This document shows, in pieces, positions 61,970 to 64,000 of a stretch of DNA of 64,000 bases. The notes beneath the pieces are model-generated. The model ran no database searches. It was given only the letters and a program-made list of their open reading frames with translations, and was not told where the DNA came from. The position numbers and the translations under genes are program-made. Each line of letters begins with the position of its first letter. The first letter of the stretch is position 1. Origin of the DNA: Bog-756 sp963777665 (GTDB lineage Bacteria; Actinomycetota; Acidimicrobiia; Acidimicrobiales; RAAP-2); contig CAVZRJ010000006.1 of NCBI GenBank assembly GCA_963777665.1, positions 536,144 through 600,143 of the forward strand. Reading direction: 5' to 3'.

Positions 61970-63457
61970 TCAGGTGACGGCCAGTGCCGCCTCCATCGGA
62001 GACTCCTCCATGCTGGGGCGGCCGTTGACGAACACAGCGGTGACCAGCGCTGCGACCACGAGGAATCCGGCTCCGACCGCGAAGGCCACCGAGTACCCGT
62101 GGACCAGTCCTTCCGGGACGAACGACCGTCCGTTCGCCACGATGTAGCCGGCTGTGGCTGTGGCCGCCACCGTGTTGAGGAGTGCGGTGCCGAGGGAACC
62201 ACCGATCTGCTGGGTCGTGTTGATCAGGGCACTCGCCACCCCCGAATCGCGGTCGTCCACGTTGGTCAGGGCCGTGCTGCTGAGGGCGGGGAAGGCGAAG
62301 CCGAGACCCACGCTCATGAGGACCTGCGGCCCGAAGACGTATCCCCAGAAGGAGGTGTCCACCCCGATCCGGGTGAGCCATCCGAGGCCGATGGCACCCA
62401 CCAGCATGCCGGCGGACATCGGGATGCGGGGTCCGATCCGGGGGACCAGCGCGGTCGAGGCTGCGGCTCCGACGACGATGCCGATTGCGAAGGGCAGGAA
62501 GGCGATCCCGGCCTTGAGGGCCGAGTAGTGCAGGACGCCCTGCATGTAGTAGCTGAGGAAGATGAACATGGCGAAGAGTCCGGCTCCGAGCAGGAAGGAC
62601 GCCAGGAACGACCCGCCCCGGTTGCGTTCTGCGACGACCCGGATCGGGAGGAGAGGATGGGCGGAGCGCGCTTCGACGACGACGAACGCGACCAACAGGG
62701 CGACCCCGACGGCCAGGAAGGTGAGGGTCTGTGCGGCCGCCCAGCCGTCCGAGATGGCCTTGGTGAATCCGTAGACCAGGCTGACCAGGCCGGCGGTCGA
62801 GAGGAAGGCGCCGGGCAGGTCGTATCGGGTGCTTCCCTCGACCCGGCTCTCATGGACCACCCGGGTGGCGAAGAACGCCGTCACGAGGGCGATCGGCACG
62901 TTGACCAGCAGACACCAGCGCCAGGAGGCGTACTCGGTGAGCAGTCCGCCGGCCAGGACGCCGATCGCACCTCCGGCCCCGGAAACCGCCCCGTACGCGC
63001 CGAATGCCTTCGCCCGTTCTCCGGGGTCGGACTGGAAGGTCACGGTGAGGATGGAGAGCGCGGCGGGCGCCATCAGGGCGGCGAAGCCCCCCTGCAAGGC
63101 GCGTGCACTGAACAGCATTGCCTGATCGGGGGCCAGTCCGCCCAGCGCCGATGCAGCCGCGAACCCGACCAGGCCCACGCCGAACATCCGCTTGCGTCCA
63201 CCGAAGTCGGCGATGCGCCCGCCGAGTAGCAGCAGTCCTCCGAAGGCCAGGGTGTAGGCGGTGATGACCCACTGCCTGTTGGCCACCGAGATGTGCAGGG
63301 ACTTCTGGGCCGAGGGCAAGGCGATGGTCACGATCGAGGCGTCGAGCACCACCATCAATTGGGCGATCACCACCACGGCCAGGATCGACCAGCGCTTCGG
63401 ATCGGGCTCAGCTGTCGTTGTGGCACCGCGCTCAGCGGTCATCGGGTCGTCGTTCAC
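61970..63457 (-). CDS. MFS multidrug transporter (DHA2/EmrB-QacA type)
   Basis: A 495-residue drug:proton antiporter with 14 predicted helices. 'VVLDASIVTIALPSAQKSL' is motif D1 with the membrane-embedded Asp, 'GGRIADFGGRKRMFGVGLVG' is motif A, and 'GAYGAVSGAGGAIGVLAGGL' is motif C of 14-helix exporters. The substrate is unknown. No regulator gene is adjacent; the upstream 470 bp are non-coding. Confidence 0.92.
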   Translation of the reverse strand: MNDDPMTAERGATTTAEPDPKRWSILAVVVIAQLMVVLDASIVTIALPSAQKSLHISVANRQWVITAYTLAFGGLLLLGGRIADFGGRKRMFGVGLVGFAAASALGGLAPDQAMLFSARALQGGFAALMAPAALSILTVTFQSDPGERAKAFGAYGAVSGAGGAIGVLAGGLLTEYASWRWCLLVNVPIALVTAFFATRVVHESRVEGSTRYDLPGAFLSTAGLVSLVYGFTKAISDGWAAAQTLTFLAVGVALLVAFVVVEARSAHPLLPIRVVAERNRGGSFLASFLLGAGLFAMFIFLSYYMQGVLHYSALKAGIAFLPFAIGIVVGAAASTALVPRIGPRIPMSAGMLVGAIGLGWLTRIGVDTSFWGYVFGPQVLMSVGLGFAFPALSSTALTNVDDRDSGVASALINTTQQIGGSLGTALLNTVAATATAGYIVANGRSFVPEGLVHGYSVAFAVGAGFLVVAALVTAVFVNGRPSMEESPMEAALAVT

Positions 63458-63927
63458 GCGGACTCCTCATTCAGCACGGGGGGATGGAGGGGGTTCGGAT
63501 CTGCGACCGCCGAGACGCAACTGACTACGGCGCGCACACGGCTTTAGCCTCAGCTTTTGGCAACGCCGGAGCGGCGATCGGTATTTCCGGATTCGCATCT
63601 CAGCACACAGGTGTGCCACCCTCGAGCGCCATCGCAAACGGACGTCGGTTCGGCGCAGGATCCGCACGGAGTCGGACAGTCGCCCCGAACACAGTTGACT
63701 GGGTCCGGATGATCTCAGTGATCGACGGTTGCGCCTCAGGAGGAACTGAGTTCAGTCAGATCGGGCCGCTTCGCACCTCGATCAGAGGTCCCGTCGGGTA
63801 GGCGCTGTCGAGTTCCTCGGGTCGGGAGGGAGCACAGTTGGTCGAGTACAGTGGCTGGGCCGTTGTGTCTCGCCCTGGGCTCCCACTACCTGCCTGCGAG
63901 GTGGGCTGCATCATGCGACGGCAGAAG
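63458..63927. other. Non-coding gap between MFS gene and tRNA-Arg
   Basis: About 470 bp with only short overlapping frames in several phases and no ribosome site or family resemblance. It must hold the MFS promoter and that of tRNA-Arg. The first 300 bp are less GC-rich than the surrounding genes. I see no known RNA or repeat. Confidence 0.5.
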
Positions 63928-64000
63928 GCGCTCGTAGCTCAACGGATTAGAGCATCTGACTACGGATCAGAAGGTTGCAGGTTCGAATCCTGCCGAGCGC
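63928..64000 (+). tRNA. tRNA-Arg (ACG)
   Basis: Acceptor GCGCTCG pairs with CGAGCGC at the window end; anticodon loop CTACGGA gives ACG, the wobble-modified (inosine) arginine tRNA. T-loop TTCGAAT. The window ends at the last acceptor-stem base, so the discriminator and any CCA lie outside. Confidence 0.92.

Noticed and set aside
63458..63927. Short forward frames upstream of tRNA-Arg
   Set aside because: They overlap in different phases, lack ribosome sites and show no protein-like composition.

Overview
The window is GC-rich chromosomal DNA of an actinomycetote, most likely Acidimicrobiia or a close relative. The evidence is a clpS-DUF2017 pair, SenX3/RegX3, an HspR-type dnaK-grpE-dnaJ-hspR-clpB operon, actinobacterial ctaA/ctaB, DUF6112 and SCO6880-type secretion genes, and a secreted protein with 42-residue GYW-VASDGG repeats common in that class. 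This placement is inferred from gene content only. Most neighbouring genes are coupled by 1-4 bp stop/start overlaps (ATGA, GTGA, TTGA, TGATG).

Layout. 0-3.5 kb: a mycothiol-dependent-isomerase-like protein, an AIM24 protein, a DegV protein and a TetR-like regulator. 3.57-6.29 kb: a 2.65-kb islet bounded by a 41-bp direct repeat of the 3' half of tRNA-Gly(CCC). It carries the secreted repeat protein (amber codon at position 4) and an IS630 transposase remnant, but no integrase. 6.4-13.1 kb: dcd, a membrane Fe-S oxidoreductase, a cyclic-nucleotide-binding protein, two membrane proteins, and amt-glnB. 13.2-20.8 kb: gpmA and the DnaK/ClpB chaperone operon. 20.9-34.0 kb: purA-purD-purB-purC-purS-purQ, a small reverse-strand gene, purL, a PHP phosphoesterase, then purF-purM-pyrE. 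Together these cover most of de novo IMP synthesis, the first step to AMP, and one pyrimidine step.

34.0-36.3 kb is accessory: a PadR regulator, a winged-helix/MNT nucleotidyltransferase with a HEPN partner (toxin-antitoxin-like), and tRNA-Phe, -Asp, -Glu. 36.3-41.7 kb: DUF2017, clpS, ctaA, ctaB, a membrane-anchored thioredoxin and an ABC-2 exporter, a haem A/cytochrome oxidase biogenesis neighbourhood. 41.7-45.1 kb: serS and regX3-senX3. 45.2-51.5 kb: a compact five-gene type IV secretion cluster without a relaxase. 51.3-58.9 kb: amidase, ROK glucokinase, CHAD protein, quinone oxidoreductase, and a thiolase-DUF35-CaiB acyl-CoA set. 58.9-61.9 kb: three tandem two-unit YbjQ-like proteins plus a small coupled protein. 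The window ends with an MFS transporter and tRNA-Arg(ACG).

The most striking global feature is in the DNA rather than in a gene family. Between about 17.73 and 24.90 kb, six conserved and mostly essential genes (dnaJ, clpB, purA, purD, purB, purC) are broken by 17 apparent frameshifts. Every one has the sign of a single extra base, and removing them restores each protein to near family length. Outside this stretch I see at most one similar event, at the end of ctaA. A local sequencing or assembly problem is the most likely cause and should be excluded before any biological reading.
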